A DNA stretch of 64,000 bases from Pelagibius sp050330205 (GCA_050330205.1 JBHJOA010000005.1:1-64000); one strand, 5' to 3'; shown: positions 27,863 through 37,196, numbered from the stretch's first letter. Numbers and translations: made by a program. Notes: generated by a model not told the origin, from the letters alone.

Positions 27863-30800
27863 TCAGCCCGCGACCATCGATTTCAGCTGCCGGTTGGCGA
27901 CGGCCAGCATGGCGAAGTCCGGAGCGCCGGAGGCTTTCAGCTCGTCGAGCAGCTGATCGGTGCGCGCCACCAGCGGCTCGCGGCCGGCCGCCCAGCTGTC
28001 AATGACCTGGCCGGCGGCACCGGGCCCCTTGCCCTTGCTCTTGCCACTGCCGTTCAGCACCCGCGTCGTCAGTTCGCCCTGGTGGCCGTAAAAGTCATCG
28101 ATGATGGCGGTCACGGCCAGCTTGTCCCAGGCGGTATCGGTCGGCAGCGATCCGGCCGAGCGGCGCAGCCAGTTGAAGCCGAAGCGTTCGCCGATGCCGA
28201 AATAGGCCTCGGCGACCCGTTCCACCGGGAGCGACAGCGTGGCGGCGATGCGGACGATGTCGCAGACCGGCGCCAGCGGCTGCAGGCTGGCGATGCGACG
28301 GGCCAGCCCCTGCGGCACGCCCTCGGCGACAAACTGGGCGGAGCGCTCGTCGAGTAAATCGCGGTCGGCCGGCGACAGCAGGGCCTCGATGCGGTCGATC
28401 AGGGTCGCCACGCCTTCGCCGTAGCGGCCGACCTCCCCGGCAATGTCGAGCGGTATGCCGATTTCCCGCAGGAACCACACCGTCCCGCGCTCGATCAGCC
28501 GGCCGCATTCCGCGAGCATCTGCGACTGCAGGCGCGCCGGCACCTTGTTGTCGAGCGCCTCGATCTCCGCCCACAGCGACCTCATGCCGAAGATCTCCCG
28601 GCTGATGACGTAGGCCTTCGTCACCTCTTCCGGCGGCATTCCGGTCTTCTCACGGACCTCGTGCACGAAGTTGATGCCGACGCGATTGATCAGGTTGTTG
28701 CTGACGACGGTGACGACGATTTCGCGCCGCAGCCGGTGGCGGTCGATCTGCCCCGCGTAGGGCCCGCGCAGCGGTTCGGGAAAGTACCTCGCCAGGTCGG
28801 CGGCGAAGTAGGCATCGTCGGGAAGGTTGGATTCCAGCAGTTGATCGTAGAGCACCAGCTTGGAGTACGAGAGCAGCACGGCGACCTCCGCCCGGGTCAG
28901 TCCCTCGCCGCGTTTCATGCGCTCCAGCACCTCCTCGTCGTCGGGCAGGTACTCGATGCGGCGATTGAGCTGCCCCGCCTTCTCGAGCGAGCGCATGAAG
29001 CGCGCGAATCGGTCGAGCAGGTGGCCACCGAGCAGATGGGTCACCGTGATCGCCTGGCTTTGCAGGTAGTTGTCGCGCAGACACTGGCGCGCCACCTCGT
29101 CGGTCATCTTCTCCAGAAGCTTGTTGCGATCCTTGCGGGTCAGCTTTCCCGCCTGCTCCACGTCGCCCAGCAAAATCTTGATGTTGACCTCATGGTCGGA
29201 ACAGTCGACACCGGCGGAGTTGTCGATGAAATCGGTGTTGCAGCGCCCACCGGCCATGCCGTACTCGATGCGCCCCAACTGGGTGACGCCGAGGTTGGCG
29301 CCCTCGCCGATCACCTTGGCGCGCAGCTGCTCGCCGTCGACGCGCAGCGCATCGTTGGCGCGGTCGCCGACGTCGAGGTGACTTTCGCCCGAGGCCTTTA
29401 CGTAGGTGCCGATGCCGCCGAACCACAGAAGTTCGACCTCGGCCAGCAGCATCGCCTGGATCAGTTCGTTTGGCGTCACGCTGTCCTTGGCGATACCGAA
29501 CAACTGCTTCATCTCCGGCGTCGCCTTGATCGACTTGGCACTGCGCTCGAAAATGCCGCCGCCCTTGGAAATCAGGGTGGCGTCATAGTCGCTCCACGCC
29601 GAGCGCGGAAGATCGAAGAGACGCTTGCGCTCGTCCCAGGACTTGACCGGGTCCGGGGTCGGGTCGACGAAGATGTGCATGTGATTGAAGGCGCCGACCA
29701 GCAGGATCTGCTTGGACAGCAGCATGCCGTTGCCGAAGACGTCGCCGGACATGTCGCCGCAACCGACGCAGGTGAAGGTTTCACGCTGGATATCCTTGCC
29801 CAGCTCGCGGAAGTGACGCTTCACCGATTCCCAGGCGCCGCGCGCCGTGATGCCCATCTTCTTGTGGTCGTAGCCGGCCGATCCGCCCGAGGCGAAGGCG
29901 TCGTCGAGCCAGAAGGCGTAGTCGGCGGAAACGCCGTTGGCAATGTCGGAGAAGGTCGCCGTGCCCTTGTCGGCCGCAACCACCAGGTAGGGGTCGTCGC
30001 CGTCGTAGCGCAGCACCTGCTTCGGGGGCACGACGCGGCCGCGCTTCAGGTTGTCGGTGATGTCGAGCAATCCGCGCACGAAAGTCTTGTAGCATTCGAT
30101 GCCGGCGGCGACGAAGGCGTCGCGGCCCTCCTCCGGAGCGGGCGGGCGCTTCATCACGAAGCCGCCCTTGGAGCCGACGGGAACGATCACCGTGTTCTTG
30201 ACCTGCTGCGCCTTGACGAGGCCCAGCACCTCGGTGCGGAAATCCTCCAGCCGGTCGGACCAGCGCAGACCGCCGCGGGCCACCATGCCGAAGCGCAGGT
30301 GGACGCCCTCGATCGCCGGGCTGTAGACGAATATTTCCCTCAGGGGTTGGGGCTGCGGCAGCTCCTCGATGGCGCGGGAGTCGAACTTGAATGCGCAGTA
30401 GTCCTTCTCGCCGCCGTCGGCTGCCGGCTGGAAGAAGCTGGTCCTGAGAGTCGACAGGATGAGGTTGAGGTAGCGCCGGATGATGCGGTCTTCGTCGAGA
30501 TTGGACACCTGGTCGAGCTGCGCCTGAATCATCGAGACCGTGGCGGCGCAGGACTTGTCGCGATCATTGGCCGCCTTACCCCTGGCGCCGGAGCCTGCCG
30601 CGGCGGGGTCGAAGCGGGTACGGAACAGCTCGACGAGATTGCGGGCCAGGGCCGGATTGCGGACCAGTGTCGCTTCCATGTATGCCTGGCTGAAGGGAAT
30701 GCGCGCCTGGCGCAGATACTTGCAGTAGGCGCGCAGCATGATGACGTCGCGCGCCGTCAGTCCCGCGTGCAGGACCAGCTTGTTGAATCCGTCGTCCTCC

Positions 30801-32761
30801 ATGCGGCCGTGCCAGACGCGCGAGAAGGCCTCGTGGAATGCATCGCGCACCGCGTCGAGGTCGATGGCCGCATTGCCCTCGGCGACCATTTCGAAATCGT
30901 GAATCCACACCGGATCCCGGCGGCCCGGCATATCGAGATCGTAGGGCACCTCGCCGATCACCTTGAGACCCATGTTCTCCAGCATCGGCAGGATGTCGGA
31001 CAGCGGCACCGGCTTGTCGAGAACGTAGATCTTGAAGTTCAGCCCCTCCGGCGGCGCGCCTTCGGGTCGATAGAGGTTCATCGAGAGGTCGCCGCTCGCG
31101 ATCGCCTCTTCGATGTTGTGAATATCCTCCACCGCGATCGCCGCGCCGAAATGCCGTTGATAGCTGGGCGGGAAGGCGCGCTCGAATCGTCTCAGGGTGC
31201 GAATTCCGTCCTGCTCGCCCACCGCGGCGACCAGGGCCTCGCCCAGCAGGTCGGACCAGGAACGCGCCGCCTCGGCGAGGCGGGCCTCGACCTTTGCCGG
31301 ATTGACCTTCGGAATTCGCCCCTGCTCGGTCTTGATGATCACGTGGAGGCGGGCCAGCGCCTCGTCGCCCATCTGCGCCGAGAAGTTCACGCAACTGCCG
31401 TGGTAAGACTCGGCGAGGATGTCCTGCAGCTTGCGGCGCAGCGCGGTGTCGTAGCGGTCGTGCGGCACGAAGACCATGCAGGAGACGAAACGCTCGAAGG
31501 GGTCCTGGCGCACGAAGAGCGCCGTGCGCTGGCGCTCTTGCAGGTGCAGCACGCCGATGGCGATCTGGTGCAGGTCCTCGACCGAAATCTGGAACAGCTC
31601 GTCGCGCGGATAGTTCTCGAGGATGTGCAGCAGCGCCTTGCCATCGTGGCTGCGCGGCGAGAAGCCCGACAGCTTGACCACGGCATCGACCTTCTGGCGC
31701 AGCAGCGGGATGGTGCTCGCGGAACGCGAATAGGCGACCGAGGTGAAGAGTCCGACGAAGAGCCGCTCTCCCGTTACCTTGCCCTTGGCATCGAAAGTTT
31801 TCACGGCGACAGTATCGAGGTGCACCGGGCGATGCACCGTGGCGCGGTGATTGCCCTTGGTGATGTGCAGCAGCTTCGGCTGGTGCAGGAAGGCGCGCAC
31901 GTCGGGCGGCAGCTTGCCGAGGTTGCGCAGGCCGTCGAAAACGCTGACCTCGGGATTTCGGAGGACACCGAGGCCGCGCGATTTCTGAACCTTGGCAACC
32001 GCGTTGGCGCCGCTGCCCTGGAAGACGAACTCGCGATAGCCGAGGTAGGTGAAGTGATCGTCGTCCAGCCACCTGAGGAACTCGAGGCCCTCGGCGATCT
32101 CCGCCACCGGCAGCATCGGCGGGCGCGTCTCCAGTTCGGCGATCACCTCGCGGCAGCGCTCGCCCATCGCCGGCCAGTCCTCGACCGCGGCGCGGACGTC
32201 GGAGAGAACCGACTCGATCCTCGCGGCGATCTCCGCCAGCCGCTTGGGCGGCTGCTCGCTGATCTGGATCTGCATCACCGACTCGCCGAGGAAGCCGGCC
32301 CCCGGCTTTGCCTTCTCGCCGCCCCTGGCGGCGGCAAGCTCCAGCAGCTTGCCCTTGGCGTCGCGGCGCAGGACGACGATCGGGTGGATCACCAGATGCA
32401 CCTCGGCCTCGTTTCGGTTGATCTCCGCGGCGACCGAATCGACCAGGAATGGCATGTCGTCGTTGACGATCTCGATGATGCTGTGCGGCGATTCCCAGCC
32501 GTGCTTGTCGGGATCGGGATTGAGGGCGCGCACGATGGCCCTGCCGGGGGTGCGCTGCTGCAGCGTCTCCCACAGCGAGAGGGCACCGCCGGCAAGGTTG
32601 TCGGCTGAATCTCCGCGCAGGTCGCCGGGCGGCACGTTGGCGAAGAACTGCCGCACGAAAGCCTCGGCCCGCTTGGCCTTGCCCGCCGGCAGGCGTTTCT
32701 GGACCGCCCGCACCACCTGGCCGACGAGTCGGGCTCGGGCCTGTGCGCTCTTGTCTGCCAT
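27863..32761 (-). CDS. NAD-specific glutamate dehydrogenase, large (180-kDa) class
   Basis: 1632 residues, the size expected of the large class. Oxidatively deaminates glutamate to 2-oxoglutarate with NAD. The N-terminal half (about 1-700) contains ACT-like regulatory domains, for example GLEFLRWLDDDHFTYLGYRE. The catalytic core follows, with GGLRWSDRLEDFRTEVLGLV, VPVGSKGGFVMKRPP (lysine near residue 865), and the nucleotide-binding region CVGCGDMSGDVFGNGMLLS. ACT domains suggest allosteric control by amino acids. Strong AAAGGGGGA ribosome-binding site before the ATG (MADKSAQARA). Divergent from a LacI regulator across 352 bp. The largest gene in the window; many long opposite-strand frames here are shadows. 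Confidence 0.96.
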   Translation of the reverse strand: MADKSAQARARLVGQVVRAVQKRLPAGKAKRAEAFVRQFFANVPPGDLRGDSADNLAGGALSLWETLQQRTPGRAIVRALNPDPDKHGWESPHSIIEIVNDDMPFLVDSVAAEINRNEAEVHLVIHPIVVLRRDAKGKLLELAAARGGEKAKPGAGFLGESVMQIQISEQPPKRLAEIAARIESVLSDVRAAVEDWPAMGERCREVIAELETRPPMLPVAEIAEGLEFLRWLDDDHFTYLGYREFVFQGSGANAVAKVQKSRGLGVLRNPEVSVFDGLRNLGKLPPDVRAFLHQPKLLHITKGNHRATVHRPVHLDTVAVKTFDAKGKVTGERLFVGLFTSVAYSRSASTIPLLRQKVDAVVKLSGFSPRSHDGKALLHILENYPRDELFQISVEDLHQIAIGVLHLQERQRTALFVRQDPFERFVSCMVFVPHDRYDTALRRKLQDILAESYHGSCVNFSAQMGDEALARLHVIIKTEQGRIPKVNPAKVEARLAEAARSWSDLLGEALVAAVGEQDGIRTLRRFERAFPPSYQRHFGAAIAVEDIHNIEEAIASGDLSMNLYRPEGAPPEGLNFKIYVLDKPVPLSDILPMLENMGLKVIGEVPYDLDMPGRRDPVWIHDFEMVAEGNAAIDLDAVRDAFHEAFSRVWHGRMEDDGFNKLVLHAGLTARDVIMLRAYCKYLRQARIPFSQAYMEATLVRNPALARNLVELFRTRFDPAAAGSGARGKAANDRDKSCAATVSMIQAQLDQVSNLDEDRIIRRYLNLILSTLRTSFFQPAADGGEKDYCAFKFDSRAIEELPQPQPLREIFVYSPAIEGVHLRFGMVARGGLRWSDRLEDFRTEVLGLVKAQQVKNTVIVPVGSKGGFVMKRPPAPEEGRDAFVAAGIECYKTFVRGLLDITDNLKRGRVVPPKQVLRYDGDDPYLVVAADKGTATFSDIANGVSADYAFWLDDAFASGGSAGYDHKKMGITARGAWESVKRHFRELGKDIQRETFTCVGCGDMSGDVFGNGMLLSKQILLVGAFNHMHIFVDPTPDPVKSWDERKRLFDLPRSAWSDYDATLISKGGGIFERSAKSIKATPEMKQLFGIAKDSVTPNELIQAMLLAEVELLWFGGIGTYVKASGESHLDVGDRANDALRVDGEQLRAKVIGEGANLGVTQLGRIEYGMAGGRCNTDFIDNSAGVDCSDHEVNIKILLGDVEQAGKLTRKDRNKLLEKMTDEVARQCLRDNYLQSQAITVTHLLGGHLLDRFARFMRSLEKAGQLNRRIEYLPDDEEVLERMKRGEGLTRAEVAVLLSYSKLVLYDQLLESNLPDDAYFAADLARYFPEPLRGPYAGQIDRHRLRREIVVTVVSNNLINRVGINFVHEVREKTGMPPEEVTKAYVISREIFGMRSLWAEIEALDNKVPARLQSQMLAECGRLIERGTVWFLREIGIPLDIAGEVGRYGEGVATLIDRIEALLSPADRDLLDERSAQFVAEGVPQGLARRIASLQPLAPVCDIVRIAATLSLPVERVAEAYFGIGERFGFNWLRRSAGSLPTDTAWDKLAVTAIIDDFYGHQGELTTRVLNGSGKSKGKGPGAAGQVIDSWAAGREPLVARTDQLLDELKASGAPDFAMLAVANRQLKSMVAG

Positions 32762-33113
32762 GGCGATTTCCCCCTTTGAACCGCAGAGTCTTGACCCGCC
32801 TGTTCGGCCGGCGGCAGCCCTGCCGCCGCGACCACCGGGCCGGCCGCGCGACTCCGAACCGTTGGCCACCACGCTAAACCATTCGGGTGCATAAGGTTAA
32901 GGGCGGAAAGTCGGAGTTCCGGCAAAGCTTGGGCCGGTCCCGGCGCGACGGCCGCCCGGACGCGGCACCGCAGGAGACTTGCCAAGGCGTCGCGGCGGCA
33001 GGATGATCCTTGACAGCGCTAGCAATTTGGCCTTTGCCGGCGGAAAGTGCTGGAATGCGGCGCCGTTGGGAATCAACTCCGGTCCGCGGGCGGGCCGGGA
33101 TCGAAGGGGCAGC
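32762..33113. other. Divergent intergenic region, gdh / LacI-family gene
   Basis: 352 bp between two divergent starts. It must hold promoters in both directions. The only clear element is a LacI-type dyad overlapping a TTGACA (33010-33024, separate entry). No credible small ORF or RNA was found; the gdh-proximal half is plain GC-rich sequence. Confidence 0.6.
33011..33024 (+). promoter_or_regulatory. Probable LacI-family operator overlapping a -35 hexamer
   Basis: TGACAGCGCTAGCA matches the common LacI-family pattern TGNNAGCGCTNNCA, with central AGCGCT and symmetrical TG/CA ends. It overlaps TTGACA at 33010-33015, a good -35 element for the regulator gene 90 bp downstream. Autorepression is the simplest reading. 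Confidence 0.55.
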
Positions 33114-34187
33114 ATGTCGAGACGCAAGAAGGGCCGGACAACCATCGCCGACGTCGCGGCCGAAGCGGACGTCAGCCCGATCACCGTGTCGCGCGCCCTG
33201 CGCGAGCCGGCGCGGGTGTCGGAGCCATTGCGCCGGCGTATCGACGCCGCCGTCCGCGCCCTCAACTACGTGCCGGACCAGCATGCTCGCGCGCTGGCCT
33301 CGGCCCGCACGAACGTGGTCGGCGTTCTGGTTCCCTCGCTCACCAACACCGTCTTCGCCGACGTGCTGCGCGGCATCCACGACCGCGCCGAGAAGACCGA
33401 CCTGCAGGTGCAGGTCGCCAACACCCGATACTCGCCGGTGGAGGAGGAGCGCCTTATCCAACTCTTCCTCAGCCAGTCGCCGGCGGCGCTGATCGTCGTC
33501 GGCATCGACCAGACCGAGGCGGCCGCGCAGATGCTGCGCGACGCCGACCTGCCGGTCGTGCAGATCATGGAACTCGGCCCTGAGCCATTCGACATGATGG
33601 TGGGCCTCTCCCAGTTCGACGCCGGCCGGGCGATGGCCGAGCATCTCCTCAGCGCCGGCTACCGCCGCATCGCCTTCCTGGCCGCCCGCCTCGATCCGCG
33701 CAGCAACCGGCGCATGGCCGGCTTCCGCGCCGTCATGGCCGAGGCCGGGCTCGACGACGACAGCCTGATCGTCCAGACCAGGGCGCCGTCGTCGGTGCGC
33801 ATCGGCTGCGAGCTGCTGCGCGAGATCATGGCGCGTCGGCCCGACATCGACGCCGCGTTCTGCAACAACGACGATGTCGCCCTCGGCGCCCTCTTCGAGT
33901 GCCAGCGCATGGGCATCGCCGTGCCCGAACGCCTCGGCATCGCCGGCTTCAACGACTTCGAGATGATGGCGGCGGCCGAGCCGCCGATCACCAGCGTCGC
34001 CACCGAACGCTACGAGATGGGCGTCACCGCGATGGAGATGATCGCCCGCACCATTGCCGGCGACCCGCCGGAGAAAAAGGTCGTCGATCTCGGCTTCCAC
34101 CTCTGTCCGCGCGCCAGTACCCGCTCGGGCGGCGCCGGCAAGACGGCCAAGGCCAAATCGGCGGCCGCCACCTCGGCCCGCGGCTAA
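33114..34187 (+). CDS. LacI-family transcriptional regulator (GntR/GntI-like)
   Basis: 357 residues. The N-terminal HTH and hinge (about 9-60) read TIADVAAEADVSPITVSRAL, the classical LacI recognition helix pattern. A periplasmic-binding-protein-like effector domain follows, with VVGVLVPSLTNTVFADVLRG, AFCNNDDVALGALFEC and GIAGFNDFEMMAAAEPPITS. Closest in style to gluconate repressors (GntR/GntI), but no sugar genes are adjacent, so the effector is unknown. The ATG (MSRRKKGRTT) is preceded by AAGGGG. Its stop overlaps the convergent SDR gene by 4 bp. Confidence 0.93.
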   Translation: MSRRKKGRTTIADVAAEADVSPITVSRALREPARVSEPLRRRIDAAVRALNYVPDQHARALASARTNVVGVLVPSLTNTVFADVLRGIHDRAEKTDLQVQVANTRYSPVEEERLIQLFLSQSPAALIVVGIDQTEAAAQMLRDADLPVVQIMELGPEPFDMMVGLSQFDAGRAMAEHLLSAGYRRIAFLAARLDPRSNRRMAGFRAVMAEAGLDDDSLIVQTRAPSSVRIGCELLREIMARRPDIDAAFCNNDDVALGALFECQRMGIAVPERLGIAGFNDFEMMAAAEPPITSVATERYEMGVTAMEMIARTIAGDPPEKKVVDLGFHLCPRASTRSGGAGKTAKAKSAAATSARG

Positions 34188-34867
34188 AACCTCTCCGTCC
34201 AGGGGCGCAGCTCCGCCTCCCAAGTCCAGGCCGAGCGGTGCTGGCGGGAGACCTGGAAATAGGTCTCGGCGATGGCATCGGGGTCGAGCAGCGAATCGCT
34301 GCCGTCGTCGGAGCGAGCGTCCGAGCGGATGCCACCGTCGATCACGAAGTGCGCCACGTGGATGCCCTGGGGCTGGAACTCGCGGGCCAGGGATTGGGCG
34401 AGCCCGCGCAGGCCGAACTTGCCCATGGCGAAGGGCGCCGAGCGGGCGTAGCCCTTCACGCTGGCCGAGGCGCCGGTCAACAGGATGGCGCCGCTGCCGC
34501 GTTCGACCATGCCCGGCACCACGGCGTTGCAGACCAGGTAGCCGCCGTAGCAGGTGACCAGCAGGGCCTGCCTTACCGCCTCGGGATCCAGCTCCGCGAA
34601 GGGCCCGCGCAGCCTGGCGGAGGGGTTGAACATCACCACGTCGGGCAGGCCCAGGTCGTCGCTGACGCGGGCCACCATGGCGTCGACCGCCGCGCGGTCG
34701 GCGACGTCGCAGGCGTAGGTTCCGGCGTCGAGCTCTTCGGCCAGGCCCTGCAGTTTCTCCGGCCGCCGCGACGCCAGCGCGACCCTGGCGCCCTCTCTGG
34801 CGAAGCGGCGCGCAACGGCGGCACTGAGCCCGGCGCCGGCGCCGACGATCAGAACGGTCTCGGGCAT
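34184..34867 (-). CDS. SDR-family protein with atypical active site
   Basis: 227 residues, Rossmann fold of the short-chain dehydrogenase family. The cofactor motif is VLIVGAGAGLSAAVARRFA (classical TGxxxGxG altered to GAGAGLSA), then CDVADRAAV. The expected NNAG motif is MFNPSA. The catalytic YxxxK is replaced by FAMGK (F146, K150), so the usual proton-donor tyrosine is missing. I know this variant as a recurrent SDR subgroup, so it is not likely a sequencing error. Substrate and even catalytic activity are uncertain. It lies upstream of no other gene on its strand except beyond the LacI gene, so it is monocistronic. Confidence 0.88.
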   Translation of the reverse strand: MPETVLIVGAGAGLSAAVARRFAREGARVALASRRPEKLQGLAEELDAGTYACDVADRAAVDAMVARVSDDLGLPDVVMFNPSARLRGPFAELDPEAVRQALLVTCYGGYLVCNAVVPGMVERGSGAILLTGASASVKGYARSAPFAMGKFGLRGLAQSLAREFQPQGIHVAHFVIDGGIRSDARSDDGSDSLLDPDAIAETYFQVSRQHRSAWTWEAELRPWTERF

Positions 34868-34937
34868 GCGATGAGTCCTTTTCGGGAGGAGACTTGCTCC
34901 TCCCTACTTAGGGCCGCCGCATCGCGATTGAAACCTC

Positions 34938-35360
34938 TCAGACCAGCTTCAGGCGGACGTCGAGCCCGTTGCGGGTGGCATGGCTGTAGGGGCAGACGAT
35001 GTGGGCCTGATCGACGATCGCCTGGGCGACGTCGCGCTCGAGGCCGGGCAGGGCGATCGCCAGTTCGACGTCGAGGCCGAAGCCCTGGCCGTCGTCGCGC
35101 GGGCCGATGCCGACCTTTGCGGTCACGCTGCTGTCTTCGGCGACCTTCACCTTCTTCTGTCCGGCGACGAACTTGATGGCACCGAGGAAGCAGGCGGAAT
35201 AACCGGCGGCGAAGAGCTGTTCGGGGTTGTTGCCCTCGCCACCCGGTCCGCCGAGCTCCTTCGGGGTGGTGAGGGTGACGGCGAAGGCGCCGTCTGCAGT
35301 CTTGGCGGAGCCGGTACGCCCGCCGGTGGCGGTGGCTTCGGTGGTGTAGAGCGTCTTCAT
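34938..35360 (-). CDS. ohr: Organic hydroperoxide resistance protein Ohr
   Basis: 140 residues, OsmC/Ohr fold. Thiol peroxidase that reduces organic and lipid hydroperoxides using lipoyl-type reductants. The peroxidatic cysteine is C57 in GYSACFLGA and the resolving cysteine is C123 in IVCPYSHATR; GEGNNPEQLFAAGYSAC is the Ohr signature. Divergent from ohrR, with operator-like dyads between them. Confidence 0.97.
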   Translation of the reverse strand: MKTLYTTEATATGGRTGSAKTADGAFAVTLTTPKELGGPGGEGNNPEQLFAAGYSACFLGAIKFVAGQKKVKVAEDSSVTAKVGIGPRDDGQGFGLDVELAIALPGLERDVAQAIVDQAHIVCPYSHATRNGLDVRLKLV

Positions 35361-35421
35361 GCTTCGGGTTCCTTCTCAGCCGTTCCGGCGGAACTGTTCC
35401 GCCCTCTGGTGAGCATTATAT

Positions 35422-35433
35422 ATCGTGCACGAT
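35422..35433. promoter_or_regulatory. OhrR operator, site 1
   Basis: ATCGTGCACGAT is a perfect 12-bp palindrome followed by TTAATCGTTC, 60 to 75 bp upstream of ohr. The motif recurs as site 2 nearer ohrR. The surrounding sequence is strikingly A+T-rich (TATATATCG, TTTAATGTATTTTTT), as expected for a promoter. Confidence 0.65.
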
Positions 35434-35508
35434 TTAATCGTTCAAGAGATTTTAATGTATTTTTTACAAGCCACTGGAAAGCAACGAAGATTCTTTGAGA
35501 CATTCACT

Positions 35509-35529
35509 TGCGCACGATATAATCGCGCA
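35509..35529. promoter_or_regulatory. OhrR operator, site 2
   Basis: TGCGCACGATATAATCGCGCA is shown here only by its ends: TGCGCACGAT and ATCGCGCA face each other around TATA. It shares GCACGAT and TAATCG with site 1. It lies 36-56 bp before the ohrR start, placed to repress ohrR itself. Confidence 0.62.
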
Positions 35530-35564
35530 TATATCTTGAGAGAGCCCGAGGACCGGAGGGAATG

Positions 35565-36020
35565 ATGGCCGCCAGAGAATCCGACTTTCTGGGACTGGAC
35601 GACCAGTTCTGCTTCGCCGTCTATTCGACGGCCCATGCGCTGAACCGCGCCTACAAGCCGCTGCTCGACCGGCTGGGCGTGACCTATCCGCAGTACCTGG
35701 TGCTGCTGGCGCTATGGGGCGAGGACGGCCGCAGCGTCGGCAGCCTGGGCAGACAGCTGATGCTGGAATCCAGCACCCTCACGCCTTTGCTGAAGCGCAT
35801 GGAGGTTGCCGGCATGCTGCGCCGGGAACGCAACCCCGAGGACGAGCGCCAGGTGACCGTGCGCCTCACGCCGAAGGGCCGCAAGCTGCGCGACAAGGCC
35901 AAGGCGGTGCCGAAATCCATCCTGGCCGCCACCCGCTGCGACGCCCGCACGCTGGGCGAACTGCGCGACCGCGTGACGGCGGTGCGCGACGATATCCTGA
36001 AGTCCGTCGAAACGGCCTAG
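35565..36020 (+). CDS. ohrR: MarR-family peroxide sensor OhrR
   Basis: 151 residues. Represses ohr until its reactive cysteine is oxidised. The sensing cysteine is C16 in DDQFCFAVYS, with tyrosines at 30 and 41 (NRAYKPLL, VTYPQYLV); this spacing matches Xanthomonas OhrR (C22, Y36, Y47). The winged-helix DNA-binding part includes LMLESSTLTPLLKRMEVAG and RNPEDERQVTVRLT. The second of two adjacent ATGs is chosen because GGAGG is then 5 bp away; the first would leave about one base. Confidence 0.96.
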   Translation: MAARESDFLGLDDQFCFAVYSTAHALNRAYKPLLDRLGVTYPQYLVLLALWGEDGRSVGSLGRQLMLESSTLTPLLKRMEVAGMLRRERNPEDERQVTVRLTPKGRKLRDKAKAVPKSILAATRCDARTLGELRDRVTAVRDDILKSVETA

Positions 36021-36042
36021 CGCCGCGTTCGCGCGGGCGCCG

Positions 36043-36240
36043 TCAGGTCTTCGGCTGGATGCGCTTCAGCAGGTCCCAGACCGGCAGCGCCGCCAGGCCG
36101 CCGACGAGACCCGCGAGATAGCTGGGCAGGGCGAAGCCGAGCACGGCGTTCCACACCAGGGCGGCGACATAGCTGGCCGCCAGCATCACCAGCGCGGTGA
36201 TCAGGAGACGTTGCCAGAGCGGCAGGCGCTGCTGCGTCAT
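36043..36240 (-). CDS. Small two-helix membrane protein
   Basis: 65 residues from the ATG at MTQQRLPLW, which has AAAGGG at a suitable spacing; the frame extends 13 residues further to another ATG. Two hydrophobic helices (about 8-31 and 36-54, the second with LAGLVGGLAALPVW) and a basic C-terminus. I do not recognise a family. It converges on ohrR with 22 bp between them and shows the codon use of its neighbours, so it is probably real. Confidence 0.6.
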   Translation of the reverse strand: MTQQRLPLWQRLLITALVMLAASYVAALVWNAVLGFALPSYLAGLVGGLAALPVWDLLKRIQPKT

Positions 36241-36398
36241 AATGGGCCCTTTCGCCGGTGAGCGGTCGCTCCTGTTCACCCCATTTTGCCGGCGCTGTCA
36301 AACCTCGTGGCGCAGCAGTCGGCTCCCCGTCGGTCAAGCCGGATGGCAAGGCACCGCGGCGGACCTATATTGAGGCTTGTCACCGCCAGAGAGGCCCG

Positions 36399-37196
36399 AT
36401 GAACCGACTTCCCAGCTATTTCCTGCCGCATGGCGCCGGGCCCTGCTTCTTCATGGAGTGGAGCCCGCCGGACGCCTGGGACCGCATGGCGGCCTACCTG
36501 ACGGGGCTCGCCGAGCGCTTGCCGGCCCGCCCGCGCGCGCTGCTCGTCGTCTCCGCCCACTGGCTGGAGCCCGCCTTCACCGTCGCCACCGCCGAGCGGC
36601 CGGAACTGATCTTCGACTACTACGGCTTTCCCGAGCACACCTACCGCCTGACCTATCCGGCGGCCGGGGACCCCGGTCTCGCCCGGCGCGTCGCCGCGCT
36701 GCTGCAGGACGCCGGACTGGCGGCCCGTGAGGACCCGGCCCGCGGGCTCGACCACGGCGTCTTCGTCCCGCTGAAGCTGGCGTTCCCGGCCGCCGACATC
36801 CCGGTCGTACCGCTGTCGCTCAGGATCGACCTCGATCCGGCGGCGCATCTCGCCGCCGGCCGTGCCCTCGCGCCGCTGCGCGACGAGGGCGTGCTGATCC
36901 TCGGCTCCGGCATGAGCTTTCACAACATGCGCGGCTACGGCGACCCGCGCTACGGCCCGATTTCCGATACCTTCGACGCCTGGCTGGCCGAGGCCGTGGC
37001 AGAGCCCGACGCGGCGGCGCGCGAGGCCGCCCTGAGCGGCTGGGCCGAAGCGCCCGGCGGCCTGCAGTCGCATCCCAAGGGACAGGAGGAGCATCTGCTT
37101 CCCCTCATGGTGGCGGCCGGCGCCGCCGGACCCGGCCACCGCGACTTCAGCGACCGGGTGATGGAAACCACGCTCTCGGCCTTCCGCTTCGATTAG
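36399..37196 (+). CDS. DODA-type extradiol ring-opening dioxygenase family protein (LigB fold)
   Basis: 265 residues. Same family as YgiD/4,5-DOPA dioxygenase, using a single Fe or Zn. Metal-ligand histidines are visible in YFLPHGAG (H11) and VSAHWLEP (H54). Other landmarks are GLDHGVFVPLKLAFP, GSGMSFHNMRGY and SHPKGQEEHLLPL. The natural substrate is unknown. GAGAGGCCCG precedes the ATG. Last typical GC-rich gene before the A+T-richer module. Confidence 0.92.
   Translation: MNRLPSYFLPHGAGPCFFMEWSPPDAWDRMAAYLTGLAERLPARPRALLVVSAHWLEPAFTVATAERPELIFDYYGFPEHTYRLTYPAAGDPGLARRVAALLQDAGLAAREDPARGLDHGVFVPLKLAFPAADIPVVPLSLRIDLDPAAHLAAGRALAPLRDEGVLILGSGMSFHNMRGYGDPRYGPISDTFDAWLAEAVAEPDAAAREAALSGWAEAPGGLQSHPKGQEEHLLPLMVAAGAAGPGHRDFSDRVMETTLSAFRFD

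Noticed and set aside
28661..32608. 1315-codon open frame opposite the glutamate dehydrogenase gene
   Set aside because: An artefact of high G+C on the opposite strand. No family pattern, no ribosome-binding site, and the dehydrogenase frame is unmistakable.
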